From positions 1-49,918 of the IMG/VR virus record IMGVR_UViG_3300023184_000185: a stretch of DNA of 49,918 nt; one strand, 5' to 3'. Shown one piece after another: positions 9,036 to 18,724 of this stretch. The position numbers and the translations under genes are program-made. The number at the start of each line of letters is the position of its first letter. Position 1 is the stretch's first letter. The DNA comes from a virus. The notes beneath the pieces are model-generated. The model searched no databases. It was not told the origin of the DNA and saw nothing but the letters and a program-made list of their open reading frames with translations.

Positions 9036-10841
9036 CTAGGAATCAAGGAGGCCATTTAAGAAAGTATAATTTGAAATTTCATTTGTCCTACCCGGATTGT
9101 TCAAAGAAGCTTCAGAAAGTCTTTCTTCTATCATTTTTTTAAATTTATCAGGAAGAATATCATAAAGTTCAGATACAGTTCCTTCAAAATCGCCATTTTC
9201 AAAAATGCAATTAATATCTACTAGTGTCATTGCTATGTCATCCTTTCCAATTTGACTTGTAAAACTTCCATTGCTGTTCATCCCAAAATTTGCTAACTCG
9301 TGGACTGTATTTTTTTCAGAAGGGATTATTTTATTTGATCTGGTGTGGATTTTAAGATCGTAACAATATTTTTCTTTGTTTCTAGATGTAAGTTTTACTC
9401 CCGGTTTTAATTTTGGTGAAGCATCTGAGTGTTTTGTGTAAACAAACATCTCTTCGTAAAATTCTTCGCTATCCAATAATTTGTCCATTAAAAGTTCCCC
9501 TTTATAGTCCATCTCTATAACAATTTTTGTATTTTCTGGACCTAATATATGTACAACAAGTAATTCCATAAAAACCTTAAGCTCTTCTATTTGAACAACA
9601 TTAGATCTAAAAATTCCTACTTGTAATAGACAAAAGAAGTCGCTTTCGTCTTCAAAGAATTTTTTAGATTTAATTACACTTGATGGCATTGGAGCAACCT
9701 TAAATATGTTAACTACTGAATAGTCACCTCCGCCACCACCTGCGGTATCAATTGAGATATAAAATTTTTGTCCTTCCTTTTCAAATATATTAGTTGGGTC
9801 AAATTTGGGATGCCATAAAAGATTAGAATAATCCACATGGCTTGTCTCAAAAGGTGAAAGATCAACAAATACAAAAGATTCCTCGTTATTTTTTAATCTT
9901 TTAAGTGTAGTTGAATCTAATAACAACCTGGAAGATGAAAGGAACTGACAACCATATTCCTGGTTAAAGTCTTCTTCAGACCCTAAAGTGGCTATTTCTT
10001 TTTTTTTCCATTCTTCGTCCCTACCGGGAACTTGCCACCATTCTACCCTAATTGGATTAAATTCATTTTCTCCTTCAATTGCACCTTTATAAATTTCCCA
10101 GAATTTATTCATCCCGTTAGGAGTGGATGTTATAATAACCCTGGAAATCTGTGATGATGATATAGTAGGATATACGGATTTAAAGAACTGGTTAATAAAG
10201 TTTGGATTAATATGTGCAAACTCATCCATGTATAGCATATGGATTGTATAACCGATTGAAGATGTTTTAGTTGTTGTTTTTGCCATTATCCTACAACCGT
10301 TATCAAACTTCATAGTCATAACGTTATAAACTACTAAACCAGGTTTTAAAAAGAAAGGAAGACCTTTCATGATAACCTTAATTTTATCCATTAACTCTGC
10401 AGCGGTATCACCAATGTTTGCCATAATCATGGCATTTTTCTCGAAGTTAAAAAGAAGATACCAAAGAAGAAATATTGAAGACGTAATGGTTTTACCGGAT
10501 TGTCTTGGTGATACAAATATATTTTTTCTATGAGATTGATATTGTCTTAGGATCTGAATTTGATAATCCCTTAGCATTATCTGTCTAATCCCTTCATCAG
10601 TCATTACCTTGCAGTATTTGTCTGCAAAATATACAACATCAGATGCGCATTTTTTAATTTCCTCTAATTCCCAGTCAGTGTATTCAAATAATACATTGCC
10701 TCTTCTTAATTCAGGTTCGTTTTCGTGGAATGGGTTATCGACATCTTTATAGTCTACACCTAACTCCTCCGCATCATACATTAGCTTTTCGACTCTAGCA
10801 GTCGACCAAAAACTACTTTTATCTTCTTTCGATTCAGCCAT
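9036..10841 (-). CDS. Terminase large subunit, gp17-like
   Basis: A 601-residue packaging motor. Walker A is SPRQSGKT at residues 111-118, Walker B LYMDEFAH at 203-210, and the coupling motif ITSTPNG at about 237-243. The C-terminal nuclease begins with the acidic motif SIDTAGGGGGDYS at about 363-375. The ATPase translocates DNA into the prohead and the RNase H-like nuclease cuts concatemers. The length matches T4 gp17 (610 aa). The gene follows a coiled-coil gene in the gp16 position with an 11-base gap. Confidence 0.95.
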   Translation of the reverse strand: MAESKEDKSSFWSTARVEKLMYDAEELGVDYKDVDNPFHENEPELRRGNVLFEYTDWELEEIKKCASDVVYFADKYCKVMTDEGIRQIMLRDYQIQILRQYQSHRKNIFVSPRQSGKTITSSIFLLWYLLFNFEKNAMIMANIGDTAAELMDKIKVIMKGLPFFLKPGLVVYNVMTMKFDNGCRIMAKTTTKTSSIGYTIHMLYMDEFAHINPNFINQFFKSVYPTISSSQISRVIITSTPNGMNKFWEIYKGAIEGENEFNPIRVEWWQVPGRDEEWKKKEIATLGSEEDFNQEYGCQFLSSSRLLLDSTTLKRLKNNEESFVFVDLSPFETSHVDYSNLLWHPKFDPTNIFEKEGQKFYISIDTAGGGGGDYSVVNIFKVAPMPSSVIKSKKFFEDESDFFCLLQVGIFRSNVVQIEELKVFMELLVVHILGPENTKIVIEMDYKGELLMDKLLDSEEFYEEMFVYTKHSDASPKLKPGVKLTSRNKEKYCYDLKIHTRSNKIIPSEKNTVHELANFGMNSNGSFTSQIGKDDIAMTLVDINCIFENGDFEGTVSELYDILPDKFKKMIEERLSEASLNNPGRTNEISNYTFLNGLLDS

Positions 10842-10852
10842 AATTGTTTTAT

Positions 10853-11614
10853 TTAATCGAAGATTTCGTCCTCAATTTCAAAATCGTCATCATCATCCTG
10901 CATTAAATCGGAGGTTCCCCCATCCTTAGTTCTTGGATTGATTAGATTGTCGTCAGTTGGTATGATCTCAGCTTCTTTTACTAGATTACCACCCTTCATT
11001 AAGGTTTGTAGATTTTCCATTAAAGATTTAGTTCCCCTTACCTTTAATGCTTCCATATTTTCTGCAGATTGCATTAAATTCCCATCTGAATCAAATTGAA
11101 TATCTGATTGTTTTTTAATCTCTTCGGACTCTGTTTTAAGTTGTTTATAGTTTTTCTCCATTTGAGTCATGTATGTTGAAAAATTCTTAGGCATTTGCAT
11201 TATCTGGTTCTGAAGTTGAGCAAGTACTTCAAAAAGTCTTGGTTCAAGTCTTCCTGAATCTATTTCTTCCACTAACTTTGATATTGCATGCTGTGCTGTT
11301 CTTATCTGGAAAGCCATTGTTGAAATACTTAAAGCATCTATTTTTTGTTTGTGTCTAATATAGTTATCCTCCGGAAGAGAATCCATATCATTGTAAAACT
11401 TAGAAAGAGAATCTAATATTGCTCTTGCCTCTGCTTCTACTTCACTTTTTACTTCGTCTACTTTAATAAATCTAGGTGCTTTAATAGGTGGTATATCAGG
11501 CATAGTTAATCCTGAAAGCATTTCATCTGCTAACACAATTCCATCAAGCTTATCTTTAAGATTAAGTTCCTGCTCTTTCGAGAGGCTATTTTTTTTCGGT
11601 TTTCTTCTAGGCAT
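10853..11614 (-). CDS. Coiled-coil protein in the small-terminase (gp16) position
   Basis: The 253-residue product has a basic N-terminus (PRRKPKKN), a long helical and coiled-coil centre (about residues 60-180) and a very acidic C-terminus (DDDDDFEIEDE). No diagnostic motif is visible. Its position immediately upstream of the large terminase and its coiled coil suggest a small terminase or packaging adaptor. This is inference from synteny with T4 genes 16-17. Confidence 0.5.
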   Translation of the reverse strand: MPRRKPKKNSLSKEQELNLKDKLDGIVLADEMLSGLTMPDIPPIKAPRFIKVDEVKSEVEAEARAILDSLSKFYNDMDSLPEDNYIRHKQKIDALSISTMAFQIRTAQHAISKLVEEIDSGRLEPRLFEVLAQLQNQIMQMPKNFSTYMTQMEKNYKQLKTESEEIKKQSDIQFDSDGNLMQSAENMEALKVRGTKSLMENLQTLMKGGNLVKEAEIIPTDDNLINPRTKDGGTSDLMQDDDDDFEIEDEIFD

Positions 11615-11617
11615 AAA

Positions 11618-13810
11618 TTATCTGTTTCTGGCAACTTTTGGAAGTTTAAGTACCGGTTTAGCGTTATCTATTATAATTGCAAGCTGTGCATCGTCTACAA
11701 TGTTTTGATTTAAAATTGCAGACTGCTTTTCTTCTTCTACCATATATTTAAAAAATCTATAGTTTGTTGCCCATAAAGGACATGATCTTGTTTTATATGA
11801 GTAATTATTAGTTCCATAAAAAGGACTATCATAATTTGTTTCTTCTACTTCTGGAATATCAAATGTATAAGCCTGACCTGTTATCCCGTCTAGTGAATGT
11901 ACCAGACTTAAATCTGATGTTTGAGATGCTGGATTATCAGGGTTATAAGTTAATGTCCAAACTTTTAAAGAATACTGTCTAAAGACATTGGAGAAGTTAA
12001 AAACAAATCCATACCAATCATCTTCAGTTGGGATAAATTGACCAATCGTGCTAGCTATTCCAGCTCCAAAAGGTGAAGATACCTCTAGATTATTTATCTT
12101 AATTCTAAAACTTCCTACTTGAAGATAATTATTAGTAACGGGACTTGTTATTGGATTTGAACCACTCCATATAAAATCTATATAAAGACCTTGACCATTA
12201 TAGTATCCGTCAAACAATATTCTAGATTGTGCTTTTTGCATTTTCCATCCTATAGTATTAACAGGAGATGGAGCACCATTATCTTTTATTTTAAATTTAT
12301 AAGAGTCAACTATTTCTATTATTTCAAATCCGCCAGATCTTGTACCATCAGCAAGAATTGAAACGTATCCATTTGGATTTGGTCTAATATGAAGATTGTG
12401 CTCAATTGGATACGTAGAATATGTTATTTCACCAGTCCCTATAGAATCTATAGTAATTGCAATTTTATTAGCAGGTTTAGGAACTAGTTTACTTCTGTCC
12501 ATATAATTCCTTGTTCTAAACCAGCACATAAATGATCTTTCGTCACTTGATGTTAGAACCGGATTAGCTTTCCATCTTATAGCATCTCTCTCCTCGTCTG
12601 CCCATCCGCTGGCTGGTGATACAGGATCTACCGTATTTGGGTCATTAATAAATATGCTATTAAGATCATAATATTGATTAAAAACTATTGTCCAGTTATT
12701 ATTTAGATCGTATCCTATAATTGGAAGATTTTTATTTATATAAGATCTAATAGGATCTTCCAATCTTCTTTGTGAAGTAACTGCATATTGTTGAGGTTTT
12801 GTTATCTCTGTTTCCTGATCCTTAACATCCTCCCCAAAAAGATCTTTTGTGTTTACTGTATAATCGTGCAATTCAGATTGTGCTGTAGTATCGTTCCAAG
12901 ATGTATTTTTTTGTACCTCATATTTAACCAATTGTATTTTAAAATAAACGGGATAGTTATTGATATCTCTAAAAACATACATAGAATCAATTCTATAAAT
13001 TCTATTTGTTAGAGGAAAGAAAATAATATCTCTTTTTCTTGGTTGAGAGCCTTTTCCAAATATACCTTCAAAATATTTTCTATCAATATGGATCTCAAAA
13101 GGCTGCTGGAAGTTTAACCCCCATGTTTCAAAATTTACTTGAGCATCAGGGAATGTGTTATTTGGTACCATTACCTTCACACATTTTTCATCAACAACGT
13201 CAAATAGAGTGTATTCCTTAAGAACTACGTCTTTACCTCTTCCCTGCGGTTGTACTGAATAATAAACTACCTCGTGTCCAAATACATTATTTACTACCTT
13301 ACTAAGATCCTGGTATAAATTAATTGCTCTGTTTATATCGTAAGGCTTGAATGTAAAGTTACAATCTGAAAAAACTATGGGGTAATTAGTTAGCTCTTTT
13401 CCACATATTGGAGACGGCGGAGCAGACATTAAATCCCTGGGATCTACTGTTTTGTATGTAAGATCCAACTCAAAATCGTTTAGTATAATAGCTGGACTAA
13501 GAGGAGTTCCTGGAGGATAATAAGGACTTGCGTTTTCGTCTGAGACTGCGGTCATTCTTACTTCAATCCAAAATGGAACATCTGGTGAAATTGGTATCTG
13601 TTGTATAGAAGCATTTGTTAGCTCGGACCAAAGAGACCAGTTAGAACCGTTTATGCTCCATCGGTATTCTAAAAATAAAAATATGCTTGGAGGATTTTCT
13701 CCAGTAGTGTCTATAACCCATCCATTAAATGATTGAACATTCTTAAATGGCTGGTTCCACGAAATTATTCGATAGTTGCCGATTGATGTAAATTCTATTA
13801 ATTCTGCCAT
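11618..13810 (-). CDS. Large virion protein with Ig/fibronectin-like N-terminus, 730 aa
   Basis: Not assigned to a T4 gene. The N-terminal ~130 residues have the alternating Trp/Tyr/Ser pattern of beta-sandwich domains (EYRWSINGSNWSLWSEL). Residues about 400-650 resemble a lectin- or LamG-like jelly roll (a concanavalin-like block WFRTRNYMDRS, later GYYNGQGLYIDFIWSGS). It lies 4 bases from the gp16-position gene and downstream of the gp15-like gene, so a neck, whisker or fibre-attachment role is plausible. Confidence 0.55.
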   Translation of the reverse strand: MAELIEFTSIGNYRIISWNQPFKNVQSFNGWVIDTTGENPPSIFLFLEYRWSINGSNWSLWSELTNASIQQIPISPDVPFWIEVRMTAVSDENASPYYPPGTPLSPAIILNDFELDLTYKTVDPRDLMSAPPSPICGKELTNYPIVFSDCNFTFKPYDINRAINLYQDLSKVVNNVFGHEVVYYSVQPQGRGKDVVLKEYTLFDVVDEKCVKVMVPNNTFPDAQVNFETWGLNFQQPFEIHIDRKYFEGIFGKGSQPRKRDIIFFPLTNRIYRIDSMYVFRDINNYPVYFKIQLVKYEVQKNTSWNDTTAQSELHDYTVNTKDLFGEDVKDQETEITKPQQYAVTSQRRLEDPIRSYINKNLPIIGYDLNNNWTIVFNQYYDLNSIFINDPNTVDPVSPASGWADEERDAIRWKANPVLTSSDERSFMCWFRTRNYMDRSKLVPKPANKIAITIDSIGTGEITYSTYPIEHNLHIRPNPNGYVSILADGTRSGGFEIIEIVDSYKFKIKDNGAPSPVNTIGWKMQKAQSRILFDGYYNGQGLYIDFIWSGSNPITSPVTNNYLQVGSFRIKINNLEVSSPFGAGIASTIGQFIPTEDDWYGFVFNFSNVFRQYSLKVWTLTYNPDNPASQTSDLSLVHSLDGITGQAYTFDIPEVEETNYDSPFYGTNNYSYKTRSCPLWATNYRFFKYMVEEEKQSAILNQNIVDDAQLAIIIDNAKPVLKLPKVARNR

Positions 13811-13851
13811 TTTGGCTTTCCTTTTCTAATATATATCAGTAAAAAGATATT

Positions 13852-14175
13852 ATGAGCTTAAAACCTAACATTAGCAAATTTAGTTTTGGAGAATTAACTT
13901 CAAACTCAAACGGAAAAACATCCGGTAGTGGTACAGCAGGTATTTATATTGTTTTTATTGGAGGTGTTTGTTTTTTACTTGGATGTATTGATAAAATGTT
14001 TTTAGACAAAAGCGTAGATATTATTACTCAATCTATTATTCTTATAGGAATAGGAGCAGGTCTTCTTGGATATAGAAAATCTAAAGATTCAAATATTGAA
14101 ATTGCGCCAACTGAGGCAGTAGAAGAACCAATAGTAGAAGAACCAACTCCTACTGATACTATGCTAAATTCTTAA
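13852..14175 (+). CDS. Small membrane protein with acidic tail, 107 aa
   Basis: A plus-strand gene inside a minus-strand block. Two hydrophobic segments are visible, at about residues 29-47 and 58-75, then an acidic Pro/Glu tail (EAVEEPIVEEPTPTD). Its stop overlaps the stop of the convergent gp15-like gene by 4 bases. Size and topology suit a holin or a phage membrane protein, but nothing identifies it. Opposite orientation suggests separate regulation. Confidence 0.6.
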   Translation: MSLKPNISKFSFGELTSNSNGKTSGSGTAGIYIVFIGGVCFLLGCIDKMFLDKSVDIITQSIILIGIGAGLLGYRKSKDSNIEIAPTEAVEEPIVEEPTPTDTMLNS

Positions 14176-15008
14176 GGATTAGAAGGTCCACCTCCTGTAG
14201 CTCCGCTAGTTCCAGTAACACCTTTTTGTATGTCATAGATTCCTAGGCCCTGTATAATTGTGCTGTTATCTGGAGGGACTTTACCTAATTCTACATTTAA
14301 TTTTATTCCTCCTTGCATTAAGTTTCCTCTAAATCTTTCTGTTGTAAGATCTAACTGTGGTAAATATGTTTCAAGATCCATTGAAAAAGAAAGAGTAACA
14401 CCTTCGCCTCTTTGAGATCCGTATGACATTTGAAAATTGTTTGGTTGTTTATCTGGCGGGGAGTCAGGTAAGCTTACTTGCACAGGTATTCTGAATCCTT
14501 TGTAATTAAAATAGTAAACAAATCTTTTGTATAGTATTTCTATTACGCTTTGTTGTATTTTAAAAGCATCTAATGTCGTGTCTGCTTTTATTTTTGCAGT
14601 TATTTGTATTCCTAATGGAACAGGATTAACATATGATGAATATGTTTTCATTTCCGTTCCCGATTCTTTTTCTATTTCTTTTACATAAGAACCCCTTACA
14701 AATTTTGTAGTTGAAGATGATGTTTCTATTCTTATACTTCCCATTTCAAGAACCCCTCTAGGAACTACATCATAATTTCCTTCAGCAAATGCGGGTTTAC
14801 CATCACAGTCCTCATAAGAAAGATAGAAGTCCTGAAGAAAAGGTTCATCCCCTACCATTGAATAAAAGAATGGAATATAAACTATTTTTTTCTGTTGATC
14901 AGATCCTATTTGAATGTATGTTATAGCTTCATTTAGCTTACTTAGTAATCCAAGTATAACTCCTCTAAAAAATACATCGTCTGTATTAAATTTTTCTAAA
15001 AAATCCAT
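14172..15008 (-). CDS. Tail terminator / sheath stabiliser, gp15-like
   Basis: A 278-residue protein with the layout of T4 gp15 (272 aa): a hydrophobic N-terminal helix region (FFRGVILGLLSKLNEAI), then IVYIPFFYS, a central NPVPLGIQITAKIKADT strand, a helix with LYKRFVYYFNYKGFRIPVQV, and SFSMDLETYLPQ near the end. In T4 this ring caps the tail and joins it to the neck. Position upstream of the terminase genes agrees with the T4 order. Assigned by remembered motif pattern, so moderate confidence. Confidence 0.65.
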   Translation of the reverse strand: MDFLEKFNTDDVFFRGVILGLLSKLNEAITYIQIGSDQQKKIVYIPFFYSMVGDEPFLQDFYLSYEDCDGKPAFAEGNYDVVPRGVLEMGSIRIETSSSTTKFVRGSYVKEIEKESGTEMKTYSSYVNPVPLGIQITAKIKADTTLDAFKIQQSVIEILYKRFVYYFNYKGFRIPVQVSLPDSPPDKQPNNFQMSYGSQRGEGVTLSFSMDLETYLPQLDLTTERFRGNLMQGGIKLNVELGKVPPDNSTIIQGLGIYDIQKGVTGTSGATGGGPSNP

Positions 15009-15009
15009 G

Positions 15010-15468
15010 TTAGTTGTTTATTAAAGGCGCACCACCAACTCTTTGATAGTATGCGTCATCATTTATAGATGCAGTTGAATCTTTTATTATAGGTTTACTT
15101 CCATATTGATATGGATCCTTTTGTAAATCTATAACTCTAATTTGCGATTGGAAATATATTGGAATATCTCTTAACCTAAATTTAAGTGGATTCTTATTTT
15201 GATTTATATAATCTGGATGGGTAAAATATCCAGTAGCATATTCAGTATCACTCAAATTATTGCATTTTATAAGAGTAACACCAGCAAAATATTTGGTTAA
15301 TGCTTTTACTCCCTCTTTTGGCGTAACTGCAACTTTAAATCTGTAAACAAAATATTCCTTTTGCGGAATATCGTCTGCAAGACTGTCTGGTTTAACAACC
15401 AGAAAATAATTAAATTTTGGTGCTAGGTTTCTTATTGATGTAGTACCTGCTGGGAATCTTTCGGCCAT
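15010..15468 (-). CDS. Virion-associated hypothetical protein, 152 aa
   Basis: Not recognised. It is separated by one base from the gp15-like gene and precedes it in the transcription direction, so a neck or head-tail connector role is possible by synteny with T4 genes 13-15. Mixed alpha/beta composition with no signal peptide or membrane segment. The C-terminal 30 residues look disordered. Confidence 0.5.
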   Translation of the reverse strand: MAERFPAGTTSIRNLAPKFNYFLVVKPDSLADDIPQKEYFVYRFKVAVTPKEGVKALTKYFAGVTLIKCNNLSDTEYATGYFTHPDYINQNKNPLKFRLRDIPIYFQSQIRVIDLQKDPYQYGSKPIIKDSTASINDDAYYQRVGGAPLINN

Positions 15469-15490
15469 GTTTTATATATCGCCGAAAGTA

Positions 15491-17158
15491 TTAAGTAAGC
15501 TTTTCAAATAAAATATCTGAAAAATTATTTTTCTTTGATATTTCAACCTTATAATCAAATATCTCTGTAGGCATCGGAGCATGATTAATAACAAAGATGT
15601 TCATATGCAAATCATCCGATAATTTTCTTAGCGTATTGAGAATTGTGTGTACCCCATCAGGATCAACAGAACTAAAAATTTCATCAAGAAATAATATGTT
15701 AACGGAGGAGAATCTGATTTTCATTAGTTTAATGATTGCAACTAAAACAGCAAAATCGACTTTTTTCATTTCCCCTGTGGAAAGAGTCTGTGGAGAGATT
15801 TCTTCTCCGAGATGAAAGATCTGAGCATTAAATTCTTCATTAAACACCACTTTATATGGCAAATGCAGAGATAAAAGTGTGCTTAGTATCTCATTATTAA
15901 GGGAAGGTAGAATCGACTTAATAGCGAGCTGTTTAACACCCTTTTCGCTCAATACTTCATCTAATGTTTTTACCCAAGTTTGTCTTTCTTCCCAAACCCC
16001 TTTCTCTTGGTTAAATGTTGTTAGCTCCTCTGATGCTGTATTTAAAAGTTTTTTTATAGAATTAAGCTGGTCATTATTTTTTGCAGTTTTTAAATTCTTA
16101 AGTTTTTCCTGCAGTGTTTTAATTCCTAATTCTATTTTACCTCCCTTAGTAAATAAATCATTCTTAGTGGAAGAAAGCTTGTTCTGAACTTTTTTAGAAT
16201 CTTCGTAATTTTCCTTTAGCCCTTTAGATTCTTCCATTAAAGATTCTCTTTGCTTAGAAAGATCGTCAAAAACGGACCTGTGAAAATCTGTAGTTAAATC
16301 GGTAGAACATGTTGGGCACTTGTCACTATTATAAAGATTCATTTTAGAATCTAGCTCTTTTATCTTGCTTATTAAATCACTAAGTACCTCATATGATTTG
16401 GTTACATTTTTTTGCGCATCGCTTTCTTGTGTTTTAAAAGTTTTAAGTCTTTCTGTATGCAAAGAAAGAAGATTCTTATAATTAGCTAATTGCTCATTAG
16501 TACTTTCTATTTCTTCTCCTGCATTTTCTACTAGTTTTTTCTGTAGATCCTCTAATTCTTTTTGTGAGTTTGATATGGATCTTCCGGTTGCAAATATTTC
16601 ACCAGAAAGCCTATCAATTGAAGATTTAATATTTTTTGTCTCCTCTTTTAAAATGTCACGCATTTCGTTTAGAATATAGAACCCAAAAATCTTGTCTATG
16701 ATTAATTTCTTGTCCGCTGTGCTCATTTTAATAAAACTCTTAAAATCATTAATTGAAAGAGAAATAGTGTTGTTAAACACATAATACGGTATTTTAAGGA
16801 TGTCATCAGAAAGAAAATCCTGAACGTTTTTTTGTCCAGCTCTATCGTAAACGCTTCCATCAATAGATAATTGAAAAATAGAAGGATCTAATCCCCTTTC
16901 AACATCATATATTCTTCCGTCTTGTTCAAAAGTTATTTTCATCCATGCAGATCCATTTGATCTGTTTGGTATATCTTTAAGCTTCTTTCCTTCCAGTTTA
17001 CCATAAAGCCCAAATGTTATAACATCGGAAATTGTTGATTTACCAACTCCATTTTCCCCTACAACTTGAATTAGTCCAGCTTTTTCTGGTAACTCTAAAC
17101 TTTGTATCTTATTTCCATAGGATGCAACGTTTCTCCATTCAATCTTCTTGATCTTCAT
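15491..17158 (-). CDS. Recombination nuclease ATPase subunit, gp46 (SbcC/Rad50-like)
   Basis: The 555-residue SMC-type ATPase has Walker A GENGVGKS at residues 34-41, a coiled coil of about residues 170-420 with a zinc-hook CPTC near 283, the ABC signature LSTGEMKK near 460 and Walker B ILFLDEIFSS near 490. With gp47 it processes DNA ends for recombination-dependent replication. Its start overlaps the gp47 gene by 20 bases, indicating coupled translation. Confidence 0.92.
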   Translation of the reverse strand: MKIKKIEWRNVASYGNKIQSLELPEKAGLIQVVGENGVGKSTISDVITFGLYGKLEGKKLKDIPNRSNGSAWMKITFEQDGRIYDVERGLDPSIFQLSIDGSVYDRAGQKNVQDFLSDDILKIPYYVFNNTISLSINDFKSFIKMSTADKKLIIDKIFGFYILNEMRDILKEETKNIKSSIDRLSGEIFATGRSISNSQKELEDLQKKLVENAGEEIESTNEQLANYKNLLSLHTERLKTFKTQESDAQKNVTKSYEVLSDLISKIKELDSKMNLYNSDKCPTCSTDLTTDFHRSVFDDLSKQRESLMEESKGLKENYEDSKKVQNKLSSTKNDLFTKGGKIELGIKTLQEKLKNLKTAKNNDQLNSIKKLLNTASEELTTFNQEKGVWEERQTWVKTLDEVLSEKGVKQLAIKSILPSLNNEILSTLLSLHLPYKVVFNEEFNAQIFHLGEEISPQTLSTGEMKKVDFAVLVAIIKLMKIRFSSVNILFLDEIFSSVDPDGVHTILNTLRKLSDDLHMNIFVINHAPMPTEIFDYKVEISKKNNFSDILFEKLT

Positions 17159-18248
17159 CTTCTTTAACTTGTGATGATACTTTATGTAATAATTTTTCTA
17201 TTGCTTTATAAATCTTTGTACTTTTCTCTTCTTCGTAGTTACAATTATCAAGATAAAGTTTAGTAAGATCTAGTATTGAAAAGCTTTTACCCTCTAGATC
17301 GTGAAATCCTTCATCTACTATTGTTTGGTCTGGAGTAGTTATAGGGGTAAAAGAAATCTTTAATGGCGGATTAATATAATCGGTTAAAAGACCAAGTGGA
17401 GCTTTAACTGCTATTTCAGGATCAACCAAAATATCTATAAAGTTGTTCTTAAAAATAGGATTAAGTTCATCAGGTGTGGAATTTAAAACCTTTTCAAAAG
17501 TTAGCCTAACAAATTTAGGAGAATAGTGATTGTCATAATATTCCTCATATCCAGTCTCTAAATCCAACACAGTTATTCCTTTTGGGTTATCCGTATCTGA
17601 CCTTGTAAGTTGATAAGGGGATCCTAACATTCTCATCTTGCCAAAGTTTTGAGAATAGTGGATATGGCCAGAATAAACCCTTTCAAATTTATCCATGTCG
17701 TCATAATTTAATCCCTCTTCAATTCTTACAAACTTGTTAAACATTAATCCTTTCAGATCAGTATGACAAAACATATAATCATGCTCCTCAACTTCTCTTA
17801 AAACATCTCTTTCTGCATCATGGTCTTTTCTCCATGGCATCAGAAATACTTTCTTAGGGCCAAATTGTATAGTCTCAGGTTCTTCAAATATTTTAATTCC
17901 TGGGATCCATTTTAATGATTTTAAAGAATTTACTTCATTAGTATTTTTACCATAGATGTCATGGTTTCCGCAAATAATATAAATGCCTTCTTTATAGATT
18001 TCGGAAAGAGACTCAAATATCTCTATTCCTAAATTTAAAACACGAAGATTTAAAGACTGTCTGCTGTCATAAACATCCCCCAGATGAACTAAGCAGTCAC
18101 CTGGTCTGTATATTTTTTTACATAACGGAATAAACCAATTTTTAAAATAGTCCTCATGGATTTCTATCCAATCATTAGAATTATTTCTCACCCCGAGATG
18201 TGTGTCGGTTATAAAAATTATTCTTTTAACATTTGGAAGATTTATCAT
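17139..18248 (-). CDS. Recombination nuclease subunit, gp47 (SbcD/Mre11-like)
   Basis: A 369-residue calcineurin-like phosphoesterase. Metal-binding motifs occur in order: TDTHLG (about residue 14), HLGDVYDSR (about 56), GNHDIY (about 97) and GHIHYS (about 195). It should form the nuclease of the Mre11/Rad50-type complex with the downstream gp46 gene, which overlaps it by 20 bases. The acidic C-terminal tail (KEDEDQED) is typical of this family in T4-like phages. Confidence 0.92.
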   Translation of the reverse strand: MINLPNVKRIIFITDTHLGVRNNSNDWIEIHEDYFKNWFIPLCKKIYRPGDCLVHLGDVYDSRQSLNLRVLNLGIEIFESLSEIYKEGIYIICGNHDIYGKNTNEVNSLKSLKWIPGIKIFEEPETIQFGPKKVFLMPWRKDHDAERDVLREVEEHDYMFCHTDLKGLMFNKFVRIEEGLNYDDMDKFERVYSGHIHYSQNFGKMRMLGSPYQLTRSDTDNPKGITVLDLETGYEEYYDNHYSPKFVRLTFEKVLNSTPDELNPIFKNNFIDILVDPEIAVKAPLGLLTDYINPPLKISFTPITTPDQTIVDEGFHDLEGKSFSILDLTKLYLDNCNYEEEKSTKIYKAIEKLLHKVSSQVKEDEDQED

Positions 18249-18724
18249 TAAAATATCTTTTTAATTCCTTTTTTACCTAGTATTCCGAATTTTTTGTCCA
18301 TCTCTTGTACTATCTCTTCTTTGTATTTCATATGAATGGATTCATATGCTTTTTGATAGCTTATAGCAGCATAATCACAAATGCCAACAAACTTTTCAAC
18401 CATAGTAAATTCAGTGTCTTCTAGGTTTTTAAGTATGTCTTGAAAAATGAGAGGAATTAAATCCTTTGGTATTTTTTTACTTGGGCTTATTATTGTCCAT
18501 CTTGATGCCTGAAAAATTTCATCTATTTTTCCAGTTAACTTTACATTATGCAGATATTCTTCATCTTCATAAGTAACAACTGATTGTAAACTTCTATAAT
18601 CCAAACCAGGATCAGGTTCAAATTCTTCTAGATCTTTGTCAGAAGAGGTACTTGCGGTATTCTCTACGTTCTCAAATTCATCAAATTCTTTATCATCCTC
18701 GATAAGTTTTTTTTGTTTGTTCAT
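18248..18724 (-). CDS. Hypothetical protein between helicase and gp47, 158 aa
   Basis: Not recognised. An acidic, probably disordered N-terminus (about residues 1-50) is followed by a helical domain rich in hydrophobic residues. It overlaps the gp47 gene by one base at one end and the helicase gene by one base at the other, so it is translated with replication proteins. A helicase loader or replication accessory role is possible by position only. Confidence 0.55.
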   Translation of the reverse strand: MNKQKKLIEDDKEFDEFENVENTASTSSDKDLEEFEPDPGLDYRSLQSVVTYEDEEYLHNVKLTGKIDEIFQASRWTIISPSKKIPKDLIPLIFQDILKNLEDTEFTMVEKFVGICDYAAISYQKAYESIHMKYKEEIVQEMDKKFGILGKKGIKKIF